Shown here: piece after piece, positions 24,829 to 32,900 of the stretch | Position numbering within the stretch: position 1 is the stretch's first letter | How the letters are laid out: each line of letters starts with the position of its first letter | From: Actinoplanes solisilvae | GTDB lineage: Bacteria; Actinomycetota; Actinomycetes; Mycobacteriales; Micromonosporaceae | Direction of reading: 5' to 3' | Assembly: GCF_003999975.1 (NCBI RefSeq) | Contig: NZ_RJAC01000007.1 | Coordinates: forward strand, 62,001-126,000 | Length of the DNA: 64,000 nucleotides | The notes under the pieces: model-generated | Database searches by the model: none | Seen by the model: the letters and a program-made list of their open reading frames with translations, nothing else | Told to the model about the DNA's origin: nothing | Position numbers and translations under genes: made by a program

Positions 24829-26478
24829 TCACAGCGCCTCGAGGCCGCCGCCGGTCTGCACCATCTCGCGCAGCAGGTCCTTTCTGACCTTGCCGGCGTT
24901 GTTGCGGGGCAGCCGTCGCATCACCTCGAGACGGCTCGGCTGGTACCACTCGGTCATGCCGGCCTCGGTGAGAAAGGCGCGCAACTGCTTCAGCGTGGGA
25001 ACCGGCCGGTGGGCGGCGATGACCGCGCAAGCCCGCTCGGCGCCCGCCTCGTCGAGGTAGCCGACCACCGCGACGTCGTCGATCGCGGGGTGCTCGCGCA
25101 GCAGGTTCTCGACGTCGCTGACCGGGATCATGAAGCTGTCGCCGATGCGGTCGGCGACCCGGCCCATGATGCGGATGCCGCCCCGGCCGTCGTCGACCGC
25201 GAGGTCGCCGGTGTCGTACCAGCCGTCGTCATGATCGTCGAGCACACTCAGGTGGCCGGTGTCGCGGCCCATCGTGGCCAGGGTGACCCCGGCCCCGCGA
25301 ACGAACAGCCGGGCGGGCCCGTCGTCGGGCGTACGCAGATCGATCTCCAGGCCGGACCCCGGCGAGCCGTCGCTGCGGGCGCCCCACCCGGCGGGATCGG
25401 TGTCGCGGGTCCACGTGTGCGCCGCGACCTCGGTCATGCCCCACAGGGTGCGCAGCGGCAGACCGAGGGCCCGAGGGACGTCGCGGACCAGGTGCGTCGG
25501 CACTGTGGTGGCGCCGGTCACGGCGAGCCGCAACGGCGGGCGGGGGAGCGGGTCGCGGCTCAGCGCGCGCAGCAGATCGTGGAAGAACGCGGGCGCGGCG
25601 AACATCGCCGTGACGCCGGTTTCACGCACCGCGCGCAGGGCGGTCTCGCCCTTCCAGTCGTCCAGCAGCACCGAGCCGACACCGGTCAGCAGCGGGATGG
25701 CGATGCCGTAGAGGATGCCGCCGATGAAGGCGAGCGAGTGCGGGATGAACAGCGTGTCGCCCGGCCGGATGTCCTCGGCCGACGACATCGCCGACACCCC
25801 GGCATAGATCGTGTTGAAGCTGTGCAGCACGGCCTTCTGCTCGCCCGAGGTGCCGCTGGTGAACAGGATGAGGGCGAGCCGGTCCGGGTCCTCGTCGGCG
25901 TCGGCCAGCCCGGTCGGAAAACGCTCCTCCCAGGGGGTGCGCTCGAAGTACTCGCCGAAATCGATCTCATCTTCGGCGGCCTTCCCGACGACCACGCGGT
26001 GCCGCAGCGCGGGGAGTTTCGGGGCGACGGAGGCCAGCGCGGCGGCGTGCCCGTAGCCGGCCCACTCGTCCATCGTCACGCAGACGGTCGCGTCGAGCCG
26101 GGCGAGAATCCGGCCCAGTTCCCGCGCACGGATCGTCGGCAGGATCGGTGCGGTCACCGCGTCGATCCGCGCGCAGGCCACCATCAGCGCGCTGACCTGC
26201 CACAGGTTGGGCAGCCAGATCGCGACCACGTCACCGGCGCCGACCCCGAGCGAGCGCAGGGCGGCGGCGAAGCGCTCCACCAGGGCGGCATATTCCGCGT
26301 ACGTCACTCGCCGCGACTCGGCGCCGTCGCGGTACTGCACGATCGCCGTCGCGTCCGGTCGCTCCTGGCTCCAGCGCAGCAGATCGGAGACGGGGCCGGT
26401 CTGGCGCCACAGTCCCGCGGCACGGTATCGCCGGACCAACCGGGCCGGCGCGCGGAAATCCCGCAAGTTCGGAAACAC
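24829..26478 (-). CDS. AMP-dependent acyl-CoA synthetase/ligase
   Basis: A 549-residue adenylate-forming enzyme with all core motifs in order: A3 'LILFTSGTSGEQKAVLHS', A5 'LRTLWGMTEVA', A7 'GWYDTGDLA', A8 'IRIMGRVADRIGDSFMI' and the catalytic Lys in A10 'RNNAGKVRKDLL'. It resembles the cyclohexanecarboxylate/long-chain acyl-CoA ligase branch. It activates a carboxylic acid as acyl-AMP and then acyl-CoA. It starts at GTG and diverges from the membrane-protein gene at 26594 across a palindrome. The acid is unknown. Confidence 0.92.
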   Translation of the reverse strand: MFPNLRDFRAPARLVRRYRAAGLWRQTGPVSDLLRWSQERPDATAIVQYRDGAESRRVTYAEYAALVERFAAALRSLGVGAGDVVAIWLPNLWQVSALMVACARIDAVTAPILPTIRARELGRILARLDATVCVTMDEWAGYGHAAALASVAPKLPALRHRVVVGKAAEDEIDFGEYFERTPWEERFPTGLADADEDPDRLALILFTSGTSGEQKAVLHSFNTIYAGVSAMSSAEDIRPGDTLFIPHSLAFIGGILYGIAIPLLTGVGSVLLDDWKGETALRAVRETGVTAMFAAPAFFHDLLRALSRDPLPRPPLRLAVTGATTVPTHLVRDVPRALGLPLRTLWGMTEVAAHTWTRDTDPAGWGARSDGSPGSGLEIDLRTPDDGPARLFVRGAGVTLATMGRDTGHLSVLDDHDDGWYDTGDLAVDDGRGGIRIMGRVADRIGDSFMIPVSDVENLLREHPAIDDVAVVGYLDEAGAERACAVIAAHRPVPTLKQLRAFLTEAGMTEWYQPSRLEVMRRLPRNNAGKVRKDLLREMVQTGGGLEAL

Positions 26479-26498
26479 ACGGGTACTACGGAGGTGAC

Positions 26499-26520
26499 CT
26501 ACAGAAGTTCATTTCTGTAG
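26499..26520. promoter_or_regulatory. Palindrome CTACAGAA...TTCTGTAG in divergent promoter region
   Basis: A perfect 8+8 inverted repeat with a 6-nt centre, between the divergent acyl-CoA ligase and Pro/Ser-rich membrane protein genes. A further TTCTGTAG occurs at 27430-27437, just past the stop of the membrane-protein gene. Confidence 0.6.
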
Positions 26521-26593
26521 TGACCGGCACACCGCCCCGGCTGTTCTCGACCGGCGCCGGCAACCCCGAAAGCGGATCAACCGTCAACGGGAC

Positions 26594-27427
26594 GTGACAA
26601 GCACTGAAGTAGAAGCCGACCTTACCCGGGGCCGGCAAGCTTTGAAGCGGCGACGACGACGCCGGCACAACGCCCTGGGCACGACGGCCACGGTGATCGC
26701 CCTGGTGGCTGCCTGGGTCGGCGGCTTCCACCTGGCCCAGCGGACACCCCCGGACCCGACCGTCGCACAGCCTCCGTTGTCGTCCGGAACCGAACTGACC
26801 TGGTACCGCGGCCCCCAACCCAAGGGCTTCACCCTCACCCGCATCCCGGCCGGCTGGCGCCCCCAACGCGACGACGCCTACGTGCTGCTGCTCGCGCCGC
26901 CCGTCCCGGTCGCGCCTTCCGGTTCCCTTCCGCCCTCCACCTCCGTTCCGCCGTCTGGTTCCCCTCCCGCCTCCGCATCTGTTCCGCAGCCCGGTTCCCT
27001 CACGCCTCCCGGTTCCCTCACGCCTCCCGGCGCCACCCCTCCGCCCTCGGCTCCGCGCGTGTCCTCCGCTCCGCGCACGCCCTCCGCCCACCTTTCGCCC
27101 GGGGCGGGCGGTCCGGAGGACTTCAGCGGCAAGATCGCGGTCATGTTGTCGTCGACCGATGTCGATGAGCCGGGGCGGGCGGGGCTGCGGGTCGGGGTCG
27201 GCGGGCAGGAGGGGGTGCTGGTGCGCAGCCTGCTCGGCGAGTCGGCCGACGGCGCGCCGTCGGTGAGCGCGGACGGCGAGACCGGATGGGAGCTGTGGGT
27301 ACGGGAACCCGCCGGGCCCTACCTGGTGATCCAATTCGGTCAGGGCGTGGGGCTGAGCCGCAGCCAGATGATCTCGTTGGCGGCCGGTGTTCACCCGCTG
27401 CCCGGCGCGATGCAATCCTCTGGTTGA
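26594..27427 (+). CDS. Membrane-anchored protein with Pro/Ser-rich stalk, function unknown
   Basis: A 277-residue single-pass protein. A short basic cytoplasmic N terminus ('TRGRQALKRRRRRRH') precedes a membrane helix ('TTATVIALVAAWVGGFHLA'). A first extracellular segment ('GTELTWYRGPQPKGFTLTRI') is followed by a low-complexity Pro/Ser/Thr-rich stretch with repeated PPGSLT/PPSGS units at about residues 105-170, and then a C-terminal folded-looking segment. The N-terminal style resembles actinobacterial proteins encoded beside sigma factors, but none is adjacent. Start GTG 26594. Confidence 0.75.
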   Translation: MTSTEVEADLTRGRQALKRRRRRRHNALGTTATVIALVAAWVGGFHLAQRTPPDPTVAQPPLSSGTELTWYRGPQPKGFTLTRIPAGWRPQRDDAYVLLLAPPVPVAPSGSLPPSTSVPPSGSPPASASVPQPGSLTPPGSLTPPGATPPPSAPRVSSAPRTPSAHLSPGAGGPEDFSGKIAVMLSSTDVDEPGRAGLRVGVGGQEGVLVRSLLGESADGAPSVSADGETGWELWVREPAGPYLVIQFGQGVGLSRSQMISLAAGVHPLPGAMQSSG

Positions 27428-27449
27428 ACTTCTGTAGAAACCTCCTACA
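27428..27449. promoter_or_regulatory. TTCTGTAG element and TGTAG...CTACA repeat upstream of kinase
   Basis: ACTTCTGTAG follows the stop codon at 27427 directly and is followed by the imperfect symmetry TGTAG-AAACCTC-CTACA. It repeats the half-element of the palindrome at 26499-26520, so one regulator may act on both promoters. Confidence 0.4.
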
Positions 27450-27531
27450 ACGGTCAACGGATGGAAAGGATCAAGGTTCAAATCGATGTTTTTCTTGACC
27501 TCTGACTACTGCGCACACGACAAGGGGCGCG

Positions 27532-29976
27532 GTGGCTACCGTTCCCCCCGTGACTGAGAAACCGGCCGGCCTTCTCGCCGCCCGATACCGCCTCGTCAAA
27601 TCGCTCGGCGAGGGCGGCATGGGCGTCGTCTGGGAGGCGCGCGACGAGCTTCTCGATCGTGACGTGGCGGTGAAGGAACTGGCCCCCAACGGGCTGTCCG
27701 AGGCCGAGCTGGGCGATCTGCGCGAGCGCGCGATCCGCGAGGCCCGGGCCATCGCCCGCGTCGACCACCCCAACGTCGTGCGCATCTTCGACGTGGTGCA
27801 CGACGACGATGACGCGCCGTGGATCGTCATGGAGCTCGTCCGCTCGCGCTCGCTGCACGACGTCGTCAACGAGGACGGCCCGGTCACCCCCGAGCGCGCG
27901 GCTGAGATCGGCCTGGCCGTCCTGTCCGCGCTGCGGTCCGCCCACGACGCCGGCATCCTGCACCGCGACGTGAAGCCGGCAAACGTCCTGCTGGCCACGA
28001 ACGGTCGCATCGTCCTGACCGATTTCGGTCTCGCCGAGATGGCCGGCGACTCGGCCATGACCCGTACGGGCGTGGTGCTGGGCTCCCCGTCCTACCTGGC
28101 CCCCGAGCGCGCCCTGGACGAACAGCCCGGCCCCGCCGCCGACCTGTGGTCCCTGGGCGCGACGCTCTACGCGGCGGTCGAAGGCCGCCCGCCGTACGAG
28201 AAGTCGTCCCCCATGGCGACGCTGGCGGCCCTGATGGTCGAGCCCTCTCCGCCGCCGAAGCAGGCAGGCCCGCTGCGCCCGGTCCTCGACGCCCTGCTCC
28301 GCAAGAACCCGGCCGAACGAGCCACTCCCGACGAAACAAAACGCCTGCTCCAGGCCGTAACAAGCCCCGACGCCACCACCGCGGGTACGCCCGCATCAGT
28401 CCCGCAGACTTCGGCCGCCCCCGCGTCGGGTGCCCCTGCCTCGGCCGCGCCCGCGTCGGGTGCCCCTGCCTCGGCCGCGCCCGCGTCGGCCGCCTCCGCG
28501 TCGGGTGCCCCTGCCTCGGCCGCGCCCGCGTCGGCCGCCTCCGCGTCGGATGCCCCTGCCTTGGCCGCGCCTGCGTCGGGTGCGCCCGACTCGGCCGCGT
28601 CCGCGCTGACCGCGAATGCTCCCCAAACGGCCCCAAACCCCTCGGTCGCGCCATCGTCATCGTCCAGCGGATCACGTTCGGCAGTGCCATCGGCGTCGCT
28701 CGGTGCCTCGGGCTCGGCGGTCGGGTCGGCTGCGTCGGCCCCGGCGGTTTCACTCGTTGCCGCGGCCGGCCCTGCTCCCGCCTCCGCGCCGGCTGTGGAC
28801 GGCGTTTCGCCCGGCTCGAGGGCTGTGGACGAGGGATGGACCGATCCCGAGGCTGTGGGCGACACGGCGGGAGCTTCGGTCAACGCTGTGGATGGCGTCC
28901 TCCCTGATCGGCCCGCTGTGGATGTGCCTGCTGCGAGCAAGCCCGCTGTGGACAAGGCTCCTGTGGACAAGCCCGCCGTCAGCAAGCCCGCTGTGGGCGG
29001 CGCCGCTGTGCATGGCGCGGCTGCAACCAAAGCGGCTGTGGACAGCGCGGCTGTGGATGGCGCGGCTGTGGATGGCGCGGCTGTGGATGGCGCGGCTGTG
29101 GACAATGGCGGCTCTGGTTCTGGAGCTGCGGATTCAGCCAAGACCGCGGTTGCGCCTATTCCGATGAGTGGGCAGTCCACCACCGCTGCGTTGGTGCCGG
29201 CCAAGCCTCGGCGGGATCGACGGCGGTACTGGGCGGCTGCGGCCGCGGTTGTTGTCATTGCGGGCGGTGCCGCCGCGCTGCCGTTGATGCAGTCCGACGG
29301 GGCTGTGGAGGCGGCCGGCGGGGCTTCGGGTGCTTCGGCGGAGTCGGTCTGGGCGTCGTCCGCGCCGGCCGGGGTGGTTCCGCCGGGAGCGGGTCCGACG
29401 GTGAACTCCACGCCGGTCAGCACTCGGGCGGTGCAAACGCCGGGAGCTCCGGCCTCGCCGGGAGCGCCACCGGCGAACGTTCCGCCCGCCAAGCCTGGCA
29501 CCACCGTGGTTCCGGGGACGACGACTCGACCCGCCAGCGGCAATAATGCGACGACCGCCCCTCCCGCGGCCACCACCAAGCCGGCCACGAAGGCGCCCAC
29601 GACCCAGGCGGCCGCGCCCGGCTTCCAGATCTGGAGCCACGAGACCGGCACCTGCCTGGACGCCCGCAACACCGGCGGCGACCTGCAGCTGTGGAGCTGC
29701 CAGTCGCGGGATAGTCAGCGGTTCACCTTCCCGTCGGATGGCACCATGCGCGTCCTCGGGATGTGCGTGCGTATCAAGGGCACCGGCAACGGCGCGCGCC
29801 TCGGCATGGGTTCCTGCACCGGTGCGACCTCGCAGCTCTTCGACCTCAACGCGAGGAACGACCTGGTGAGCACGAAGGTCGACAAGTGCGTCGACGTGAC
29901 CGACAACAACTCCGGAAACGGTGTGCCGGCGCAGATCTGGGACTGCGCCGGCACCGACAATCAGAAGTGGAACTGA
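27532..29976 (+). CDS. Membrane Ser/Thr protein kinase with extracellular RICIN domain
   Basis: An 814-residue PknB-type kinase. The cytoplasmic kinase domain spans about residues 15-280: 'LGEGGMGVVWEARD', Lys in 'DVAVKEL', 'HRDVKPANVLL', 'TDFGLAEM' and 'GSPSYLAPERALDE'. About 270 low-complexity residues follow, first APASGAPASA-type then AVDG-type repeats. One membrane helix ('YWAAAAAVVVIAGGAAAL') and a Thr/Pro linker lead to a C-terminal ricin-B-like trefoil ('GTCLDARNTGGDLQLWSC', 'DKCVDVTDNNSGNG', 'QIWDCAGTDNQKWN'). The lectin domain suggests sensing of external sugars. CAAGGGG precedes GTG 27532; GTG 27550 is an alternative start. Confidence 0.9.
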   Translation: MATVPPVTEKPAGLLAARYRLVKSLGEGGMGVVWEARDELLDRDVAVKELAPNGLSEAELGDLRERAIREARAIARVDHPNVVRIFDVVHDDDDAPWIVMELVRSRSLHDVVNEDGPVTPERAAEIGLAVLSALRSAHDAGILHRDVKPANVLLATNGRIVLTDFGLAEMAGDSAMTRTGVVLGSPSYLAPERALDEQPGPAADLWSLGATLYAAVEGRPPYEKSSPMATLAALMVEPSPPPKQAGPLRPVLDALLRKNPAERATPDETKRLLQAVTSPDATTAGTPASVPQTSAAPASGAPASAAPASGAPASAAPASAASASGAPASAAPASAASASDAPALAAPASGAPDSAASALTANAPQTAPNPSVAPSSSSSGSRSAVPSASLGASGSAVGSAASAPAVSLVAAAGPAPASAPAVDGVSPGSRAVDEGWTDPEAVGDTAGASVNAVDGVLPDRPAVDVPAASKPAVDKAPVDKPAVSKPAVGGAAVHGAAATKAAVDSAAVDGAAVDGAAVDGAAVDNGGSGSGAADSAKTAVAPIPMSGQSTTAALVPAKPRRDRRRYWAAAAAVVVIAGGAAALPLMQSDGAVEAAGGASGASAESVWASSAPAGVVPPGAGPTVNSTPVSTRAVQTPGAPASPGAPPANVPPAKPGTTVVPGTTTRPASGNNATTAPPAATTKPATKAPTTQAAAPGFQIWSHETGTCLDARNTGGDLQLWSCQSRDSQRFTFPSDGTMRVLGMCVRIKGTGNGARLGMGSCTGATSQLFDLNARNDLVSTKVDKCVDVTDNNSGNGVPAQIWDCAGTDNQKWN
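28421..28600 (+). repeat. Tandem 30/45-bp repeats in kinase linker
   Basis: Two adjacent near-identical 30-bp units (28421-28450, 28451-28480) are followed by 45-bp variants, encoding Ala/Pro/Ser-rich repeats in the cytoplasmic linker. Such arrays tend to vary in length between strains. Confidence 0.8.
29047..29091 (+). repeat. Three perfect 15-bp repeats (GCGGCTGTGGATGGC) in the kinase gene
   Basis: Units at 29047-29061, 29062-29076 and 29077-29091 are identical at DNA level, with degenerate copies on both sides. They encode AAVDG repeats before the membrane helix. DNA-level identity implies recent expansion. Confidence 0.9.
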
Positions 29977-29992
29977 CGACCGGAACCGACGG

Positions 29993-30319
29993 TCAGAAGG
30001 CGCTGAAGGACTTGAACTCGCCCGCGCCGAAGGTCCGCAGCGTGCCGAGGCCGGTGGCCTGGCCGGTGCAGTCGGCGGTGCGGTAGGCGAGGACCGTCGT
30101 CACGTTGCTCCAGCCGACGAGCGAGTCGGCCTTGGCCGGGAACGCGGTGCACGCCCCGTCCGGGTCGGCGACGTTCAGCACCGGCTTGGTGAAGGTGCCG
30201 GCGTAGAAGGTCAGGCCGCTCGGCGAATCGGGGGCCGCGGCGGCGGGGGAGGCCGCGAATCCGAGGGCAGCCACGGTCGCGGTCAGGCCGAGAACTGCAC
30301 GGGTCACACTTTTGCGCAT
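29993..30319 (-). CDS. Small secreted protein, 108 residues
   Basis: A Sec-type signal peptide ('MRKSVTRAVLGLTATVAALG' ending near 'AAAAP') is followed by about 80 mature residues. These contain two Cys ('GACTAFPAKADSL' and 'YRTADCTGQATG') that could form one disulfide, and an aromatic C terminus. It is reminiscent of small beta-rich secreted inhibitors such as the peptidase-inhibitor I36 family, but I cannot confirm that. AGGAGGACACCC is a strong ribosome site. It ends 16 bp from the convergent kinase gene. Confidence 0.8.
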   Translation of the reverse strand: MRKSVTRAVLGLTATVAALGFAASPAAAAPDSPSGLTFYAGTFTKPVLNVADPDGACTAFPAKADSLVGWSNVTTVLAYRTADCTGQATGLGTLRTFGAGEFKSFSAF

Positions 30320-30488
30320 GCGGGTGTCCTCCTAGGACATCGGTTGGCGCGGATGGATTGCGAGGTGATCCATCGGCTCCAACCTATTTCCGTCGCGGAA
30401 GTTCCGCAGCGCAAGTAATCGATTTGTAACCATGTGTTCGCCTTGTCGCGCTACCGCCGGCGTGGCTCGGCGGCTGGCGAAGGAGGCA

Positions 30489-30511
30489 GGGCCGGCGCGG
30501 CGCGCCGGCCC
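30489..30511 (-). terminator. Hairpin downstream of FAD-linked oxidase gene
   Basis: GGGCCGGCGC-GGC-GCGCCGGCCC, a perfect 10-bp stem with a 3-nt loop, 9 bp past the stop codon at 30520. The rest of the 30320-30519 gap shows only the leader of the small secreted-protein gene. Confidence 0.8.
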
Positions 30512-30519
30512 CTCGGAAC

Positions 30520-31881
30520 TCAGACGACCTCGTGATTGGGCCGCAGAACGCCGTTCGGGTCGACCTTCTCGCGGATCGACAGGAGGCGTTGCCAGGTGGC
30601 GCTGTCGAAGGCGCGGGACGTGGTGCCCTGTTCCTGGGCGAAGTTCAGGTAGACCCGGTCGCGCGACCACTCGCTCATCGCGTCGACGATGCCGTGGATC
30701 TCTGCGACGACGGCGGGCTTCTGCGCGGGGTCGAAGACGGCACCCGCCGACTGCACCATGTACTGCGCGTCCAAGTGGGTCAACGCCCCCGCTGACGACG
30801 CCGGCCGGCCGAGCGCCCCGCCGAAGTGGCGCACCTCGGTCGTGAACACCGTCGAGCCGGAGTCGGGACCGGAGACGGCCATCAGCCGGTCGACCGCCGC
30901 CGCCGGCAGCGCGTCCAGCAGCCGATCGGTGGTCTCGCCGTTCGTCGGCTCCTCCGGGTCCATGTGGAGGCGCGCGACCGCGGGCGACGGCACCCGCCCG
31001 AACGTGTCCATGACCGGCTTCAGCTCGCGCAGCGGGGCGAGGGTCCGCGCGGCCAGGGCATCGTCCCCCAGGACCGCACCGTCGATCATGACCAGGTTCC
31101 GGCCGCGGAAGGGCTCCGGCAACTGCGGGATCGGCGGGAAGCGCAGGTGCCGATAGGTCGTGGTGAGCGCGGTCGGAGCCGAAGCCGTCCACTCCAGCCA
31201 CCGTGCGAAGACCTCCGGCGCCTGGCTGAGATCCCACGCGAGAAAGCCCGCGTACGCCGTGTCGTGCGGGACCAGTCCGAATTCGAGCGCCGTCACGATC
31301 CCGAAACTGCCGCCCCCGCCCCGCACCGCCCAGAAGAGGTCCGGTTCTTGGTTCGCGTCTACGCGCACCTGCGTGCCGTCCGCGAGCACCAGTTCGGCCG
31401 CCGTCACGTGGCTCGACGCCAGTCCGTACTCCCGGCTGTAGAAGCCGACGCCGCCCCCGACGGTGAACCCGGCGACGCTGACGTCCGGCGCCGAACCGTG
31501 CAGAGCCGACAGCCCGTGCCCCGCCGCGCCCTCGACGACAGGAAGCCACAGCGTGCCCGCCGACGTGCGAGCCGACCGCTTGTCCGCGTCGATCGAGAAC
31601 CCGTTCATGCGCGACGTGCGCAACATCACCGTACGGTCGAGGTCGTTGAAGGGGTGGGCGTTGTGCCCGGTGCCCATCGCCGACACCCGCAGTCCTTCCG
31701 CGGCCGCGGTACGCACGACGGCGCTGATCTCGTCGGCCGACGTGGCGAACACGACCGCCGCCGGATGCAGGTCGGCCCCCAGCGACCAGGTCGAACGGGC
31801 CTGGTCGTAGCCTTCGTCGCCGGGTAGGTGGACCTCTCGGGCGGCCCCCCGTAGCGCCGACGCGCCGCTGTCCTTGCTCAT
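30520..31881 (-). CDS. FAD-linked (BBE-type) oxidoreductase
   Basis: A 453-residue flavoprotein of the berberine-bridge/glycolate oxidase (PCMH) superfamily. The FAD domain has 'AMGTGHNAHPFNDLDRTVML', where the His is the usual flavin attachment site, then 'VAGFTVGGGVGFYSREYGLA'. In bicovalent members a Cys follows ('GLACD'); here it is 'GLASS', so attachment should be single. The C-terminal BBE segment ends 'LLSIREKVDPNGVLRPNHEV'. Such enzymes oxidise alcohols or sugars, or form rings in natural products. It stands alone with its own ribosome site and terminator. Confidence 0.9.
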   Translation of the reverse strand: MSKDSGASALRGAAREVHLPGDEGYDQARSTWSLGADLHPAAVVFATSADEISAVVRTAAAEGLRVSAMGTGHNAHPFNDLDRTVMLRTSRMNGFSIDADKRSARTSAGTLWLPVVEGAAGHGLSALHGSAPDVSVAGFTVGGGVGFYSREYGLASSHVTAAELVLADGTQVRVDANQEPDLFWAVRGGGGSFGIVTALEFGLVPHDTAYAGFLAWDLSQAPEVFARWLEWTASAPTALTTTYRHLRFPPIPQLPEPFRGRNLVMIDGAVLGDDALAARTLAPLRELKPVMDTFGRVPSPAVARLHMDPEEPTNGETTDRLLDALPAAAVDRLMAVSGPDSGSTVFTTEVRHFGGALGRPASSAGALTHLDAQYMVQSAGAVFDPAQKPAVVAEIHGIVDAMSEWSRDRVYLNFAQEQGTTSRAFDSATWQRLLSIREKVDPNGVLRPNHEVV

Positions 31882-31955
31882 CTCGGTTCTCCCTTTCCCC
31901 GGGCGGCGTTGAAGATCGCCACCGCGGACTTAGAACGCGGTGCGCGGAGCGAGGT

Positions 31956-32900
31956 TCAGGAAGGGGCGAAATTCAGTCCGCGCAACAGGGCGAGAACCGT
32001 GCGGCACACCGGAACCGCGACGCCGTGCTCGTCGGCCGCCCGCACCACCGCGCCGACGATCAGTTCGTGCTCGGTGGGCCGCCCGGCGAGGCGGTCGTAG
32101 AACATCGAGCTGCCGTCGCCCGGCGGCAGCCCGTCCGCGAAGTCGATCGTGTCCTGCACGGGCGACGAGGGCAGCGAGACACCGACCGCCCACGCCGTCG
32201 CCAGCACCTCGGTCAGCATCGTGCGCACCAGAGACCGTACGGAAGGGTCGCCCAGCACCGTCAGGCGTTGGTCGGTGAGCGTCGTCGTCGGGTTGAGCGC
32301 CACGTTCAGCAGCAGCTTGCGCCAGGCGGCGGCCGCGAAGTCGGTGGTCGGCACGACCCGCAGCGGCGTGCCGGCGGCCAGCGCGGCGAACCGGTCGGCG
32401 TCGGGTCCGGCAGGGACGGTCACCAGGTCGCCGAAGCTCCAGTCGATGTGGCCGGGCGCTGCGACTTCGACGGCCAGATACATGAGCGCCGGCAGGATGC
32501 GGGCACTGGACGGCAGCCAGGGCCGCAACCGCGCCCCATGGTCGACGCCGTTCTGCAGAACGACCACCGTCGTCCCCGGTCCGACGAGTGCCCTGAGCCA
32601 GTCCGCCGCGCCCGGGACGTCGTACGCCTTGGTCGCCAGCAACACCCAGTCGACCGGCCCGGTCACCTCGGCCGGGTCGTCGAGCACGGGCAGGGTGACC
32701 TCGCGGACGTCGCCCCGCCGATCGACCCGCCGATGCCCCGAAGCGGTCGCGCGCCGGACGCAGAGCACGACGTGGTGCTCGCTCTCGTGCAGGACAGTGC
32801 CGAAGACCGAGCCGATCGCGCCGCTGCCGATCACCGCCACCGTGGACGTACGGAGTTCCGCCATGCCCGGCCTGACGAACTGCGGGTCCCTCAGGTTCAC
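31956..32900 (-). CDS. 2-dehydropantoate 2-reductase family protein
   Basis: A 314-residue NADP-dependent ketopantoate-reductase-type protein. The Rossmann motif is 'VAVIGSGAIGSVFGTVLHE', the active-site Lys is in 'WVLLATKAYDV', and the C-terminal helical domain has 'AAWRKLLLNVALNPTTTL' and 'PPGDGSSMFYDRLAGRPTEH'. These match ApbA/PanE, although many paralogues do not act in pantothenate synthesis. GTG 32900 overlaps the GMC gene stop (GTGA); ATG 32864 ('MAELRTSTVAVIG') is an alternative. Coupling to the aberrant GMC gene suggests another role than vitamin synthesis. Confidence 0.87.
   Translation of the reverse strand: MNLRDPQFVRPGMAELRTSTVAVIGSGAIGSVFGTVLHESEHHVVLCVRRATASGHRRVDRRGDVREVTLPVLDDPAEVTGPVDWVLLATKAYDVPGAADWLRALVGPGTTVVVLQNGVDHGARLRPWLPSSARILPALMYLAVEVAAPGHIDWSFGDLVTVPAGPDADRFAALAAGTPLRVVPTTDFAAAAWRKLLLNVALNPTTTLTDQRLTVLGDPSVRSLVRTMLTEVLATAWAVGVSLPSSPVQDTIDFADGLPPGDGSSMFYDRLAGRPTEHELIVGAVVRAADEHGVAVPVCRTVLALLRGLNFAPS

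Noticed and set aside
28167..29672. 501-codon minus-strand frame opposite the kinase linker
   Set aside because: It only mirrors the low-complexity repeats of the kinase gene; no start signals or domains.
31956..32900. panE as gene symbol
   Set aside because: Fold and Lys match, but the neighbours are not pantothenate genes and the family has many paralogues with other roles.
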